This document shows positions 1 through 7,452 of a DNA stretch of 64,000 nucleotides, piece after piece. The notes beneath the pieces are model-generated. The model had not been told where the DNA came from. It saw only the letters and a list, made by a program, of their open reading frames with translations, and did not search any database. Position 1 is the stretch's first letter. Each line of letters begins with the position of its first letter. The position numbers and the translations under genes are program-made. This DNA comes from Butyricicoccus pullicaecorum (GTDB lineage: Bacteria > Bacillota > Clostridia > Oscillospirales > Butyricicoccaceae), in contig JAGZIY010000006.1 in NCBI GenBank assembly GCA_018365995.1, positions 43,000-106,999 on the forward strand. The letters are read 5' to 3'.

Positions 1-296
1 TTACCATCACTGACCTCAACGGCAACGCCCTCAGCTGGGCTTCCGCAGGTGAGATGGGCTTCCGCGGTTCCCGTAAGTCCACACCATACGCGGCACAGAC
101 CGCAGCAGAGACCGCTGCAAAGGCTGCTATGGAGCACGGACTCAAGACCGTTGAAGTATATGTCAAGGGCCCGGGTTCTGGCCGCGAGGCTGCAATTCGT
201 GCGCTGCAGGCAACCGGTCTCGAGGTAACTATGATTAAGGACGTTACCCCGATCCCGCATAACGGCTGCCGCCCGCCCAAGAGAAGAAGAGTATAA
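1..296 (+). CDS. rpsK: 30S ribosomal protein S11, 5'-truncated by the window edge
   Basis: Small-subunit ribosomal protein of the platform that contacts 16S rRNA near the mRNA exit. The reading frame is open from base 3, giving 97 visible residues and lacking only the N-terminus. Visible family signatures are TITDLNGNALSWASAG, the GFRGSRKSTPYAAQ stretch and the C-terminal NGCRPPKRRRV. An internal ATG at 54 is not the start because the conserved sequence continues upstream of it in frame. rpsD follows after 18 bases, the normal alpha-operon order (rpsM-rpsK-rpsD-rpoA-rplQ). Identification is secure. Confidence 0.97.
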   Translation, partial: TITDLNGNALSWASAGEMGFRGSRKSTPYAAQTAAETAAKAAMEHGLKTVEVYVKGPGSGREAAIRALQATGLEVTMIKDVTPIPHNGCRPPKRRRV

Positions 297-314
297 TCGA
301 GGAGGAAACCAATA

Positions 315-908
315 ATGGCAAAGAATACGCAGCCCATTCTGAAGAGATGTAAGACTTTGGGCATTTCCCCTGCAGTTCTTGGTTACTCCAAGGAGACCAA
401 GCGCAATCCGAAGCAGTCCCGCCGCAAGCAGTCTGAGTACGGCTTGCAGCTGACTGAAAAGCAAAAGGTTAAATTCATTTATGGTGTTCTGGAAAAGCAG
501 TTCCGTAAGTACTACGAGAAGGCTGAAAAGAAGCAGGGCATCACAGGTGAAATCTTGCTTCAGGAGTTGGAGCGTCGTCTGGACAACGTTGTGTATCGTC
601 TGGGCTTTGCAAATACCCGCCGCGAGGCACGTCAGCTTGTAAGCCATGCACACTTTACTGTAAATGGCAAGCGCGTAAACATTCCGTCCTATCAGGTTAA
701 GCCGGGCGACGTGATTGCTGTTTGCGAGAAGTCTCGTTCTGCAACCAAGTTCAAGACCCTGCTTGAGGAGAACGGCAAGAAGGCTTGTCCGAAGTGGATT
801 GACAAGGCAAACGACTCCTTTGAAGGTAAGATCGTAGCTATGCCTGCACGTGATGATATCGACTACGAAGTAGCTGAGCACCTCATCGTCGAGTTGTACT
901 CCAAATAA
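315..908 (+). CDS. rpsD: 30S ribosomal protein S4
   Basis: Primary 16S rRNA-binding protein that nucleates assembly of the 30S body and, in many bacteria, regulates the alpha operon. The 197-residue product has the N-terminal S4 region with SEYGLQLTEKQK and the S4 RNA-binding domain at about residues 84-136 (LERRLDNVVYRLGFANTRRE, then VNIPSYQVKPGD). It ends in the usual LIVELYSK. The N-terminal region has a single early Cys rather than a CxxC zinc knuckle, so it looks like the zinc-independent form. A GGAGG ribosome site precedes the ATG. rpoA follows after a 117-base gap that holds a stem-loop. Confidence 0.97.
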   Translation: MAKNTQPILKRCKTLGISPAVLGYSKETKRNPKQSRRKQSEYGLQLTEKQKVKFIYGVLEKQFRKYYEKAEKKQGITGEILLQELERRLDNVVYRLGFANTRREARQLVSHAHFTVNGKRVNIPSYQVKPGDVIAVCEKSRSATKFKTLLEENGKKACPKWIDKANDSFEGKIVAMPARDDIDYEVAEHLIVELYSK

Positions 909-934
909 GCCAAACCCTCGTTTTTTGGATCATT

Positions 935-972
935 TTTCGCGCGCTGTCGCCATTTTGGCGTGGCGCGTGAAA
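935..972 (+). other. stem-loop between rpsD and rpoA
   Basis: A long imperfect hairpin: arms TTTCGCGCGC and GCGCGTGAAA (with G-T pairs), an inner CGCC/GGCG stem and loop ATTTT. No T-run follows, so it is not a classical terminator. It could set the relative amounts of S4 and RNA polymerase alpha by RNA processing or attenuation; that role is inferred. Confidence 0.5.
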
Positions 973-1025
973 TTTCCATCTATTTTGCAAGTGAATTGGC
1001 CGCATGAAAAGGAGGGTATCTTACA

Positions 1026-1976
1026 ATGATCGAAATTGAAAAGCCGCGCATTGATTGCGAGGAGCTGGCAGAAGACGGCTCCTATGGCAGATTCGTCGTA
1101 GAACCACTGGAGCGTGGATACGGTACAACACTGGGAAACTCCCTGCGTCGTATCCTGTTGTCCTCTCTGCCGGGCACTGCCGCGACCTCCATCAAAATCG
1201 CTGGCGTGCAACATGAGTTTTCCACCATTCCGGGTGTGAAAGAGGACGTGACTGAGATCGTTCTCAATGTAAAGGGCATTATTGCCAAGCTTTACTGTGA
1301 TGGTCCAAAGACTGTCTATATCGAGGCTGCAAGCGAAGGCGAGGTCAAAGCCGGTGACATCCATTCAGATGGTGAGGTAGAGATCCTGAATCCCGACCTG
1401 CATATTGCAACCCTGATGAGTGACGCGCGTCTGTCTATGGAGATCACCTTGGCCTCTGGCCGTGGATACGTTCCGGCAGAACGTAACAAGCAGAACAATC
1501 AGAATGCGATTGGCGTGATTCCGGTAGACTCTATCTACACGCCGGTGTACAAGGTGAATTATACCGTAGAGAACACCCGCGTCGGTAATATGACCGACTA
1601 TGACAAGCTCACACTTGAGCTGTGGACAGACCGTACCATCAACGCACGCGATGCGGTTTCGCTTGGTGCAAAGGTTCTGCGCGACCACCTCGATCTGTTT
1701 GTTGATCTCTCGGAGGAGATCGGCTCGAAATCCACTGTCGTTGAGAAGGCAGAGGCACAGCATGACAAGGTTCTGGAGATGACTATTGAAGAATTGGACT
1801 TCTCTGTTCGTTCATTCAACTGTCTCAAACGCGCTGGTATCAACACTGTGGAAGACCTTATCAACACCTCTGAGGAGGATATGATGAAGGTGAGAAACCT
1901 CGGACGTAAGTCCCTTGAAGAGGTTATCGGCAAGCTGGAGGCTATGGGTCTCTCGCTGGCAAAGTCTGAGGAGTGA
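1026..1976 (+). CDS. rpoA: DNA-directed RNA polymerase subunit alpha
   Basis: Alpha subunit, whose N-terminal domain dimerises to seed core RNA polymerase assembly and whose C-terminal domain binds UP-elements and activators. The product is 316 residues, the usual length. The N-terminal domain covers about 1-230 and includes ERGYGTTLGNSLRRILLSSL. After a short linker the alpha-CTD covers about 250-310 with helix-hairpin-helix type sequence VEDLINTSEEDMMKVRNLG. AAAAGGAGGG lies nine bases before the ATG. It sits in the alpha operon between rpsD and rplQ. Confidence 0.98.
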   Translation: MIEIEKPRIDCEELAEDGSYGRFVVEPLERGYGTTLGNSLRRILLSSLPGTAATSIKIAGVQHEFSTIPGVKEDVTEIVLNVKGIIAKLYCDGPKTVYIEAASEGEVKAGDIHSDGEVEILNPDLHIATLMSDARLSMEITLASGRGYVPAERNKQNNQNAIGVIPVDSIYTPVYKVNYTVENTRVGNMTDYDKLTLELWTDRTINARDAVSLGAKVLRDHLDLFVDLSEEIGSKSTVVEKAEAQHDKVLEMTIEELDFSVRSFNCLKRAGINTVEDLINTSEEDMMKVRNLGRKSLEEVIGKLEAMGLSLAKSEE

Positions 1977-2044
1977 GCATCTCAGATTTTCCACGCTTAC
2001 TGTGCCAAGAAAAGGTGCAGGAGCGCGTGATTTTTTAGCACGAT

Positions 2045-2082
2045 AGCGGCGGCGTTTGCCGCGCTGCCGCTTTATTCTTTTT
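2045..2082 (+). other. GC-rich stem-loop between rpoA and rplQ
   Basis: AGCGGC (2045-2050) pairs with GCCGCT (2066-2071), with an inner GGC/GCC stem, and a T-rich stretch follows (2072-2082). It looks like a weak or partial attenuator inside the operon. The essential rplQ lies only 27 bases further on, so full termination is unlikely. Confidence 0.4.
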
Positions 2083-2108
2083 GACCTATATTTTGGAGGT
2101 ATACGAAC

Positions 2109-2450
2109 ATGGCATCTAATCGTAAGCTCGGCCGTCCGACCGAACACCGTATGGCGATGCTCCGCGCAATGGTAACTTTCCTGCTGGAGAACGGCAGAAT
2201 TGAGACCACCGTTGCACGTGCAAAGGAAGTCGCTCCCCTGTGTGAGAAGATGATTACACTGGGCAAGAAGAACACACTGGCAACTCGCCGTCAGGCAATG
2301 GCTTTTGTAACCAAGGAAGAAATCGTTGCAAAGCTGTTCTCTGAGATTGCACCGAAGTATGCAGAGCGCAATGGCGGCTATACCCGCATCATCAAGACCG
2401 GTCCTCGCCGTGGTGACTGTGCTGAAATGGCAATCATCGAGCTTGTATAA
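2109..2450 (+). CDS. rplQ: 50S ribosomal protein L17
   Basis: Large-subunit ribosomal protein near the peptide exit tunnel. The 113-residue product begins MASNRKLGRPTEHRMAMLR, has the typical central ETTVARAKEV segment, and ends GGYTRIIKTGPRRGDCAEMA plus a short hydrophobic tail. Length matches the family. TTTTGGAGGT precedes the ATG. It is the last alpha-operon gene and is followed after 18 bases by a strong terminator. The accessory island starts directly after that terminator. Confidence 0.97.
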   Translation: MASNRKLGRPTEHRMAMLRAMVTFLLENGRIETTVARAKEVAPLCEKMITLGKKNTLATRRQAMAFVTKEEIVAKLFSEIAPKYAERNGGYTRIIKTGPRRGDCAEMAIIELV

Positions 2451-2468
2451 TTTTATTTGAATTCAAAA

Positions 2469-2518
2469 TCAGTTCACCTGAGGCGTGCTCTCAGGTGAAC
2501 TGATTTTTTTTTATTTTT
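2469..2518 (+). terminator. rho-independent terminator of the alpha operon
   Basis: A 14-bp perfect stem (TCAGTTCACCTGAG, 2469-2482, with CTCAGGTGAACTGA, 2490-2503), a 7-base loop and a run of eight Ts. It marks the left boundary of the accessory island. Confidence 0.95.
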
Positions 2519-2545
2519 TATGAAAAATTTGTAGGAAAAAGCGAA

Positions 2546-2572
2546 ATGCAACTGATAATTGCGCAAATGTAA
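2546..2572 (+). CDS. leader ORF copy 1, peptide MQLIIAQM
   Basis: Nine codons including stop (ATG at 2546, TAA at 2570). The same eight-residue peptide is encoded by all three modules (also at 4330 and 7426). A GTAGGA element lies upstream; the purine-rich site is better in the other copies. The stop codon lies inside the 5' arm of the inverted repeat. This copy directly follows the rplQ terminator and lacks the promoter cassette of copies 2 and 3. Translation is inferred from conservation of frame and ribosome site. Confidence 0.5.
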   Translation: MQLIIAQM

Positions 2573-2590
2573 ACCGAAAGTGGTTTACAT
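2567..2590 (+). promoter_or_regulatory. inverted repeat copy 1 (putative operator)
   Basis: ATGTAAACC-N6-GGTTTACAT, a perfect 9-bp inverted repeat. The same 24 bases occur at 4351 and 7447, each time just ahead of an XRE-type HTH gene, so it is a good candidate operator for those regulators. It could also fold as an RNA hairpin at the leader ORF stop. No T-run follows. Confidence 0.6.
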
Positions 2591-2625
2591 AACACCTGTA
2601 TATTCTTAAAATTAGGGGCGAAAGA

Positions 2626-2756
2626 ATGAAACTGAAGGAAAGGGCTGATTGGGCAGAGTAAGACATAGCGCTGAATGATCTGGCTCTTTCGGTACAGAAA
2701 GTGTAGTGCAAGCCTTACAGCAAAATGAGATTTCTTTGTTTTCAGATACACCCTAA
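2626..2756 (+). pseudogene. decayed XRE HTH regulator, internal deletion (module 1)
   Basis: The upstream 80 bases and the start region match the HTH genes at 4410 and 7506, beginning ATGAAACTGAAGG. The helix-turn-helix body is missing: an in-frame TAG/TAA appears within about ten codons, and homology resumes at 2691-2756 in another frame. That stretch reads SVVQALQQNE, which matches NTVQAFEQNE near the end of the intact regulators. So this is a remnant with a large internal deletion. The operator-like repeat in front of it is intact and may now control the membrane protein and secreted protein that follow. Confidence 0.75.
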
Positions 2757-2793
2757 AAATATCATAAAAAATGGAAAATTGGAGGTTATGACA

Positions 2794-3321
2794 ATGAAAA
2801 TCCATTGGAAAACATTGATATATGCAATTTTAGGAAATTTCATGATAGCTGTAATTAATTTTGTAATATTAACAAAACCATTTCTTGCAGAGGGGAAAAG
2901 TCAATATACAATGATGATAGTAAATGCGCTCATCTTATTGGTGTTTGGCATAGGGATAGGCAAGCTTCTGGCAGTAAAGAATCAGTATACAACGCCATCT
3001 GCAAGTTATAGAAAAGGTATGTTATTGAGGGAGTTTATCTGGGAACGACATGGATTTAAGCTGTCCATTGCTTTGGTTCTGTGGGTTATTTGTTTATGTA
3101 ATCCAGAGATTGTGTATCGGTTATCTGATTTGCTTTCCCTAAATCCGCCGTATGATGGGTTAAATAATCCATATCTCGTGTCGGTTTGGAAGCAATTTAT
3201 CATTTATTATGTCACCTCTATACCGTCCATCACTGCATGGGTGATGTGTTACATTGCTTTTGTTTTACAGGAAGATAAGCTTCAATTCCAGTATGATAAA
3301 AAAACTTTAGGAGGTTTATAA
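2794..3321 (+). CDS. integral membrane protein of unknown function (4 predicted helices)
   Basis: A 175-residue product beginning MKIHWKTLIYAILGNF. The ATG at 2794 is chosen because GGAGG (2781-2785) lies eight bases upstream; the in-frame ATGs at 2725 and 2788 are badly spaced. Four hydrophobic segments are visible: LIYAILGNFMIAVINFVIL, MMIVNALILLVFGIGIG, FKLSIALVLWVICLC and a C-terminal segment ending ITAWVMCYIAFVL. A short charged tail follows. I recognise no family. It is only two bases from the next gene, which encodes a secreted protein, so the two probably act together; immunity, export or anchoring are possible roles but are speculation. Base composition is clearly more AT-rich than the ribosomal genes to the left. 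Confidence 0.6.
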   Translation: MKIHWKTLIYAILGNFMIAVINFVILTKPFLAEGKSQYTMMIVNALILLVFGIGIGKLLAVKNQYTTPSASYRKGMLLREFIWERHGFKLSIALVLWVICLCNPEIVYRLSDLLSLNPPYDGLNNPYLVSVWKQFIIYYVTSIPSITAWVMCYIAFVLQEDKLQFQYDKKTLGGL

Positions 3322-3323
3322 TT

Positions 3324-3980
3324 ATGAAAAAGACAATTTCGTTAGGGTTGGGTGTATTATTGGCGTTTTCAACATCTACAGCTTATGCATTTGTAGATGA
3401 AAGCACATCATCTATTTTATCAGATGATGGAAGAGTATCAGTAAAACTTTTATCGCGCGCGGCAGATGAAACTATTATGAAACGTATTGAAGATAATGTT
3501 TCTATACAGCTTCGAGATTTTGACAAAGCCACAGATAGTTTGGACTACAATATATTTGTTTCAGAATTGCCAATGAAACGAACAATTGGTAATGAGAAAA
3601 AATATGCAATGAAAGTAACAGCATCTTTTAAAACCCCGAGAAAAGTTTTAGAGGGTAGTGATTCCTATAACAAGGGTTCTATCTCTGGAGCAGCTGTTGC
3701 TTATATGGAGTGGACAGATGGCGAAGGTCTAAAAAATACGATTGATGCCTTTTACGGAAATGTAAATATGATTGAAGGAAACGTGATTGCAAGTCAAGCA
3801 GCGTGGGGAAAATCTCATAATCGGCGTGAGGTAACTAAATCTTTGGGCTCAGCAACTTCCTTTAAATTCTATCCAGATTTTACAGCAGGTCATTTACATG
3901 CAGATTATGAACTCAATATTGATCCTGATCGATATGGTGCTGACTTAGCTATTTGTATACATCCTGAAATCTTTGATTAA
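3324..3980 (+). CDS. secreted protein of unknown function
   Basis: A 218-residue product with a clear signal peptide (MKKTISLGLGVLLAF, cleavage probably after TAYA near residue 22). The mature part is soluble, mixed charge, with stretches such as YAMKVTASFKTPRKVLEG and a C-terminus ELNIDPDRYGADLAICIHP that suggest a beta-rich fold. No catalytic motif or repeat is seen. AGGAGG lies in the last codons of the membrane-protein gene, which ends two bases earlier, so the pair is co-translated. I do not recognise the family. Confidence 0.65.
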   Translation: MKKTISLGLGVLLAFSTSTAYAFVDESTSSILSDDGRVSVKLLSRAADETIMKRIEDNVSIQLRDFDKATDSLDYNIFVSELPMKRTIGNEKKYAMKVTASFKTPRKVLEGSDSYNKGSISGAAVAYMEWTDGEGLKNTIDAFYGNVNMIEGNVIASQAAWGKSHNRREVTKSLGSATSFKFYPDFTAGHLHADYELNIDPDRYGADLAICIHPEIFD

Positions 3981-4124
3981 GGTATAAGAAATGAAATTTA
4001 TCGTTTATTGGACAGTGAAAGTGGGTTAGACTCGGAACTGTAGATAGAAGGATTTATTATTTTTGCTTTGAGACAGCAGTAGGGTATAGATTAGTTGTTG
4101 CAGCTGAACTTTTAGTTGGTACTT
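3981..4124. other. gene-free stretch, no recognisable feature
   Basis: AT-rich sequence with stops in all frames between the secreted-protein gene and the direct repeat. It may be decayed coding sequence, but I cannot assign it. Confidence 0.4.
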
Positions 4125-4185
4125 AGCGATATGAAATAATAATCCGCAGAACTTTGAAGCACATATATTTTTATCTGGTATCAGA

Positions 4186-4222
4186 ATAGGGACTGCCAAG
4201 TGCAGTTCCTATTTTTGTTTTT
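4186..4222 (+). terminator. terminator ahead of module 2
   Basis: Stem ATAGGGACTGC / GCAGTTCCTAT (with G-T pairs), loop CAAGT, then a T-rich tail. It ends transcription from module 1. Confidence 0.8.
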
Positions 4223-4224
4223 CA

Positions 4225-4253
4225 TTGCGGCATAGATAGGAATTGTATATAAT
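4225..4253 (+). promoter_or_regulatory. SigA-type promoter of module 2
   Basis: TTGCGG-N17-TATAAT, with a perfect -10 box and ideal spacing. Only two bases separate it from the preceding terminator. The same arrangement recurs at 7322 and 12301. Confidence 0.8.
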
Positions 4254-4329
4254 GGACTCACAAGAGATGAACAAAGTATGATGATATATCTTACACGGAA
4301 ATAACTTTCATTTTTTAGGGGAAAGTCAA

Positions 4330-4356
4330 ATGCAACTGATAATTGCGCAAATGTAA
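4330..4356 (+). CDS. leader ORF copy 2, peptide MQLIIAQM
   Basis: Same eight-residue leader as at 2546 and 7426, with AGGGGA upstream at good spacing. It lies about 75 bases downstream of the TATAAT box. Its TAA is inside the inverted repeat. Confidence 0.55.
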   Translation: MQLIIAQM

Positions 4357-4374
4357 ACCGAAAGTGGTTTACAT
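4351..4374 (+). promoter_or_regulatory. inverted repeat copy 2 (putative operator)
   Basis: ATGTAAACC-N6-GGTTTACAT, identical to copies 1 and 3 and 36 bases ahead of the HTH start codon. Confidence 0.6.
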
Positions 4375-4409
4375 AACACATGTATATTCTTAAAATTAGG
4401 GGCGAAAGA

Positions 4410-4673
4410 ATGAAACTAAAAGACAAATTGGTATCGCTGAGAAAGGGTAAAGGGCTTTCCCAATTGGAACTGGCAGAGGCTCTCAATGTATCTCGGCAAG
4501 CAGTATCTCGGTGGGAGGTTGGAACATCGGTTCCAACAATGGAAAAGCTGATTGCACTGAGTAAGCTGTATGATATACCGCTTGACGAACTGGTTCATCA
4601 GAAAGAGGGACAGGAAAATACAGTGCAGGCTTTTGAGCAAAATGAGAAAGAAGAGAAGGAAGGTGAAAAATAA
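4410..4673 (+). CDS. XRE-family HTH regulator, truncated form lacking the membrane anchor
   Basis: An 87-residue product with an HTH_3 domain at about residues 5-60 (LSQLELAEALNVSRQAVSRW), followed by a charged Glu/Lys tail. The start at 4410 is chosen because AGGGGCGAAAG lies just upstream; an in-frame ATG at 4380 inside the leader lacks a ribosome site. Compared with the homologue at 7506, a Gln codon (CAG) has become TAA after residue 87. About 30 more bases of homology follow before the sequences diverge. The transmembrane tail present at 7506 is therefore lost. It probably binds the inverted repeat upstream and controls the amidase-domain gene that follows after 60 bases. Confidence 0.8.
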   Translation: MKLKDKLVSLRKGKGLSQLELAEALNVSRQAVSRWEVGTSVPTMEKLIALSKLYDIPLDELVHQKEGQENTVQAFEQNEKEEKEGEK

Positions 4674-4733
4674 CAGGAAATATATAAGGAATACCATCAT
4701 ATTAGAATTGGTCTTTTTTAGGAGGTATTTTGA

Positions 4734-5930
4734 ATGAATATTAAATTTGTATCAGTATTGTCATTGGTTGCTATGTGCTGTATGTCATCATCAGTCCTTG
4801 CCCTAAATGATAAAACAATAACCAGTAAACAAGCAGAGGACACAGCGATTTTATTTGCAACAACATCTATGTCTGATTTTGTTGAAGAGAGTGAGTATAG
4901 AGATGATTTGATTCATTCAGATGCAGAGGCTTTGATTAGATACTTAGACGATAAGAGAGAAATTCAGGGTGTCAAAGAGGATTTATATGGCAGTGTACTT
5001 TCACTGACATCATACGATGTTAACAATGTGAGGGTTAAGGAGAAAGATTCATTATTTGAGGTTTGCTTTAACATTAAATATGATTATCTTGATGGAAAGG
5101 AGCCTTCTGGGTTAGTTGCTGGATATAAAGTTGATGTTGATAAGGATACAAATACTGTGATGGCAGCACTCACGAATGATTTGTCGGGTGGTTCACTGAT
5201 TATTGAAACATTAGGTCAAAAGCCAGAAGAACTAAATCTTGATTATCAGCTAGATTCAATGAATTCTGCTGAATCATTATCTGAAGAAAATTTGGAGCAA
5301 CCATATAATTTGAATCAAAGATTAGATAAACTTTTTGATTATAAGAAAGAACAGGAAAAGGAATTTGGTAATGATGGAGGAACTAATGAATTCGCAACAG
5401 TTCCTGATATTCCACAGACACATGCTACATTTGTAAGTTTCGATGAAACAGATAGAGCATCTATGAGATCTTATCAAGATTCTTGGTGGCATAAATTTAA
5501 TCCTGATTTCACTGACTTTACAAACTATGGAGGAGATTGCACAAACTATGCTTCTCAGGTTTTGAATAGTAGCAGTACACCACAATATTCTTCATCTTCA
5601 TCAGGTATCCAAGGAACTTCTTATTGGTATTATAGATCGTCCTCGAATAGAAGTTCTTCTTGGACTGGGGTGGAAGAACTGAGAGAGTTCTTACTTAATA
5701 ACACAGAAAAGGGTCCGAGTGGAGAGACGGTAACTACATTTGGAGCATTGGAGTCTGGTGATATTATTCAATTGCATAATGGATCTAAATTCTATCACAC
5801 TGTAGTTGTGTATACACAAGGGGGAGATCCATGGGTGACTGCTCATACCAGTCCTTATAGTGGACGTTATTCTACTAGATATGGCGGAATTGATTACTCA
5901 AGAGTTCATATCAGCGGATATTACAAGTAA
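4734..5930 (+). CDS. secreted protein with C-terminal amidase (Amidase_6-like) domain
   Basis: A 398-residue exported protein. Signal peptide at residues 1-23 (MNIKFVSVLSLVAMCC, ending SVLA). Residues about 30-240 form an unrecognised N-terminal region with acidic patches. The C-terminal domain at about 250-398 resembles the putative amidase family PF12671: WWHKFNPDFTDFTNYGGDCT with Cys269 as likely nucleophile, a Ser-rich segment, GDIIQL, and candidate catalytic His355 (FYHTVVV) and His371 (TAHTSP). The family is usually linked to peptide or cell-wall bond cleavage outside the cell, but the substrate is unknown. AGGAGGT precedes the ATG. It follows the HTH gene in module 2 and is 11 bases from a lipoprotein gene. 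Confidence 0.75.
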   Translation: MNIKFVSVLSLVAMCCMSSSVLALNDKTITSKQAEDTAILFATTSMSDFVEESEYRDDLIHSDAEALIRYLDDKREIQGVKEDLYGSVLSLTSYDVNNVRVKEKDSLFEVCFNIKYDYLDGKEPSGLVAGYKVDVDKDTNTVMAALTNDLSGGSLIIETLGQKPEELNLDYQLDSMNSAESLSEENLEQPYNLNQRLDKLFDYKKEQEKEFGNDGGTNEFATVPDIPQTHATFVSFDETDRASMRSYQDSWWHKFNPDFTDFTNYGGDCTNYASQVLNSSSTPQYSSSSSGIQGTSYWYYRSSSNRSSSWTGVEELREFLLNNTEKGPSGETVTTFGALESGDIIQLHNGSKFYHTVVVYTQGGDPWVTAHTSPYSGRYSTRYGGIDYSRVHISGYYK

Positions 5931-5941
5931 GAGGTGGAGGA

Positions 5942-6631
5942 GTGAAGATTTTTCTAAAATTATTTTGTTGTTTCATTTCAATAATTATATGTATACCTAT
6001 GATAGCTGGGTGTTCTGGAATGTTAGAAGATTCAACGGATACACTTCAAAGTCATGAAGAAAAAGAAGAACTGTATGAATTTATTGCGGATGAATCCCTT
6101 GCGCAATATCTGAATCAAGAAGTTTATCAACGAGTGATTTCTGAGTCTCTTGGGGCGGATGTGCCAGATATTCCGTTTTTTAATAAAAATATTGTGTGTA
6201 TGCTGAATTATAATGGGTTACTTATCTTTGATAATAAAACAGGTCAGCTTAAGGATGCGATAGACATTCAAAAAATGGATTTTGGAACCACACAAGGAGA
6301 TTCTGCAATAATAGTACGTGGAAATGATGATTTCATTACAATTTTTGCGTCCAATCATACAGCTGGGTATGTATATGAAATTGGTTCATCTCAGTTGGGA
6401 AAAATGAATGATGATGACAATATGTTTTATACGGAAATGAAGAATCCGGAGAAAGAACATATTGATCTTCTAGGACTTCCTGAACTCGATGATACTGCTG
6501 AAAGATGTGTCGTAGAATCCATCGACGGTATTGCCGTTTGTGATATTCCACTAAATGATTTATCAAAAATAAATTTTCGGATATATAGTGCGGATTATAA
6601 AATAATCAATGAGTTTTCAATCTCAAAGTAA
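5942..6631 (+). CDS. lipoprotein of unknown function
   Basis: A 229-residue product starting at GTG (5942), with GAGGTGGAGG just upstream. The N-terminus is a lipoprotein signal peptide: MKIFLKLFCCFISIIIC followed by the lipobox MIAGC, so the mature protein should be lipid-anchored at the outer face of the membrane. The rest is acidic, with segments like NKNIVCMLNYNGLLIFD and SAIIVRGNDDFITIFASN that suggest beta strands. No known domain is recognised. It follows the amidase gene by 11 bases and overlaps the disrupted gene at 6609 by 23 bases. Confidence 0.65.
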   Translation: MKIFLKLFCCFISIIICIPMIAGCSGMLEDSTDTLQSHEEKEELYEFIADESLAQYLNQEVYQRVISESLGADVPDIPFFNKNIVCMLNYNGLLIFDNKTGQLKDAIDIQKMDFGTTQGDSAIIVRGNDDFITIFASNHTAGYVYEIGSSQLGKMNDDDNMFYTEMKNPEKEHIDLLGLPELDDTAERCVVESIDGIAVCDIPLNDLSKINFRIYSADYKIINEFSISK

Positions 6632-7250
6632 TATTTTAAAACGTAACCGTCAAATCGCATTGACTGTGCCCATGATGATTGGATTTGGAAACCCTGCCTT
6701 TGCAGTTTCTCATGAAAACCTGTTAAATGATGACACCAAACGGGCATACTATGCACAGTATGTAAAAATTGTGAAGGAGGTTTCAAAACAAAGCGGTATC
6801 GATATTGTGGTAAATCCTATGCAAGAATTTGCAGAAGAAGATTGGAAGACACAAGAAGCTTTTCGTGATTTCATCACAAAAATTGCGGAATGGGATATTA
6901 GATGTGATACTTCTAATGCTCCAGAAATGTTTTCTACAGCTTCAAAAACAAAAACGGCAAAGGTGGACGCTGATGGTAAATCCTTTGAGATCGCTGTCAC
7001 AGGAACACTTACGACATAATATAATTCAACCACTTAAAGGCAGTATTTTCAGAGTGTTGATGCAATCACATCGAAGATATCAAGCGGTTCTGCTAGTTGG
7101 ACACAAACAGGATATGATGAACAGTCGCTAGATGCTGCGAGAACGGTTGCAATTCATGTGAGCGGTACATTAAAAGTAGCTCAGGCTACCTTTCGGAATA
7201 AGTTGGCTTATGTAGAATTCTATTGCAGCGGTAAGGGAGAAGTTAGCTGA
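6609..7250 (+). pseudogene. secreted protein gene interrupted by two in-frame stops
   Basis: The first part (6609-7019, 136 residues) has an N-terminal export-like segment (KRNRQIALTVPMMIGF, ending PAFA) and a soluble region ending VDADGKSFEIAVTGTLTT. The same frame continues past TAA at 7017 and TAA at 7035 with a well-formed sequence: SVDAITSKISSGSASWTQTG, then TVAIHVSGTLKVAQATFRN and EFYCSGKGEVS, with the stop at 7248. The second part looks like a beta-rich domain typical of small secreted proteins. The simplest reading is one former secreted-protein gene broken by nonsense mutations. No good ribosome site is seen at 6609; translation may have been coupled to the lipoprotein gene. Confidence 0.6.
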
Positions 7251-7279
7251 TTCTATGAACAATAAGGTTTTATGAAATA

Positions 7280-7318
7280 GTAGGAACTATGAATTTATAG
7301 TTCCTACTTTTTATTTTT
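7280..7318 (+). terminator. terminator ahead of module 3
   Basis: Perfect 11-bp stem GTAGGAACTAT / ATAGTTCCTAC, loop GAATTT, then a T-rich tail. It holds the same position as the hairpins at 4186 and 12262 although the stem sequence has changed. Confidence 0.85.
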
Positions 7319-7321
7319 GAA

Positions 7322-7350
7322 TTGTGGCATAGATAAGGATTATGTATAAT
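7322..7350 (+). promoter_or_regulatory. SigA-type promoter of module 3
   Basis: TTGTGG-N17-TATAAT, directly after the terminator. Flanking bases match the copies at 4225 and 12301. Confidence 0.8.
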
Positions 7351-7425
7351 GGACTCATCAGAGAGTGATAAAATATGGTGATATGTCTTGTGCAGTGATA
7401 ACTTTAATTTTTGGAGGAAAGTCGA

Positions 7426-7452
7426 ATGCAACTGATAATTGCGCAAATGTAA
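7426..7452 (+). CDS. leader ORF copy 3, peptide MQLIIAQM
   Basis: The best copy of the leader: GGAGGA at 7413-7418 lies eight bases before the ATG. The peptide is identical to copies 1 and 2, and TAA (7450) lies in the 5' arm of the inverted repeat. Sequence ahead of the ribosome site differs between copies while the ORF is unchanged. Confidence 0.6.
   Translation: MQLIIAQM

Larger units (their letters stand above)
4125..4282 (+). repeat. direct repeat, terminator-promoter cassette (copy A)
   Basis: About 150 bases closely similar to 12205-12356, and in its right half to 7280-7370. It contains a terminator hairpin followed at once by a consensus-type promoter. The copies flank the modules like a duplicated or recombined junction. 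Confidence 0.75.

Noticed and set aside
2567..2590. Inverted repeat as an intrinsic terminator
   Set aside because: The stem is short and A-T rich and no T-run follows in any of the three copies; an operator or RNA switch is more likely.
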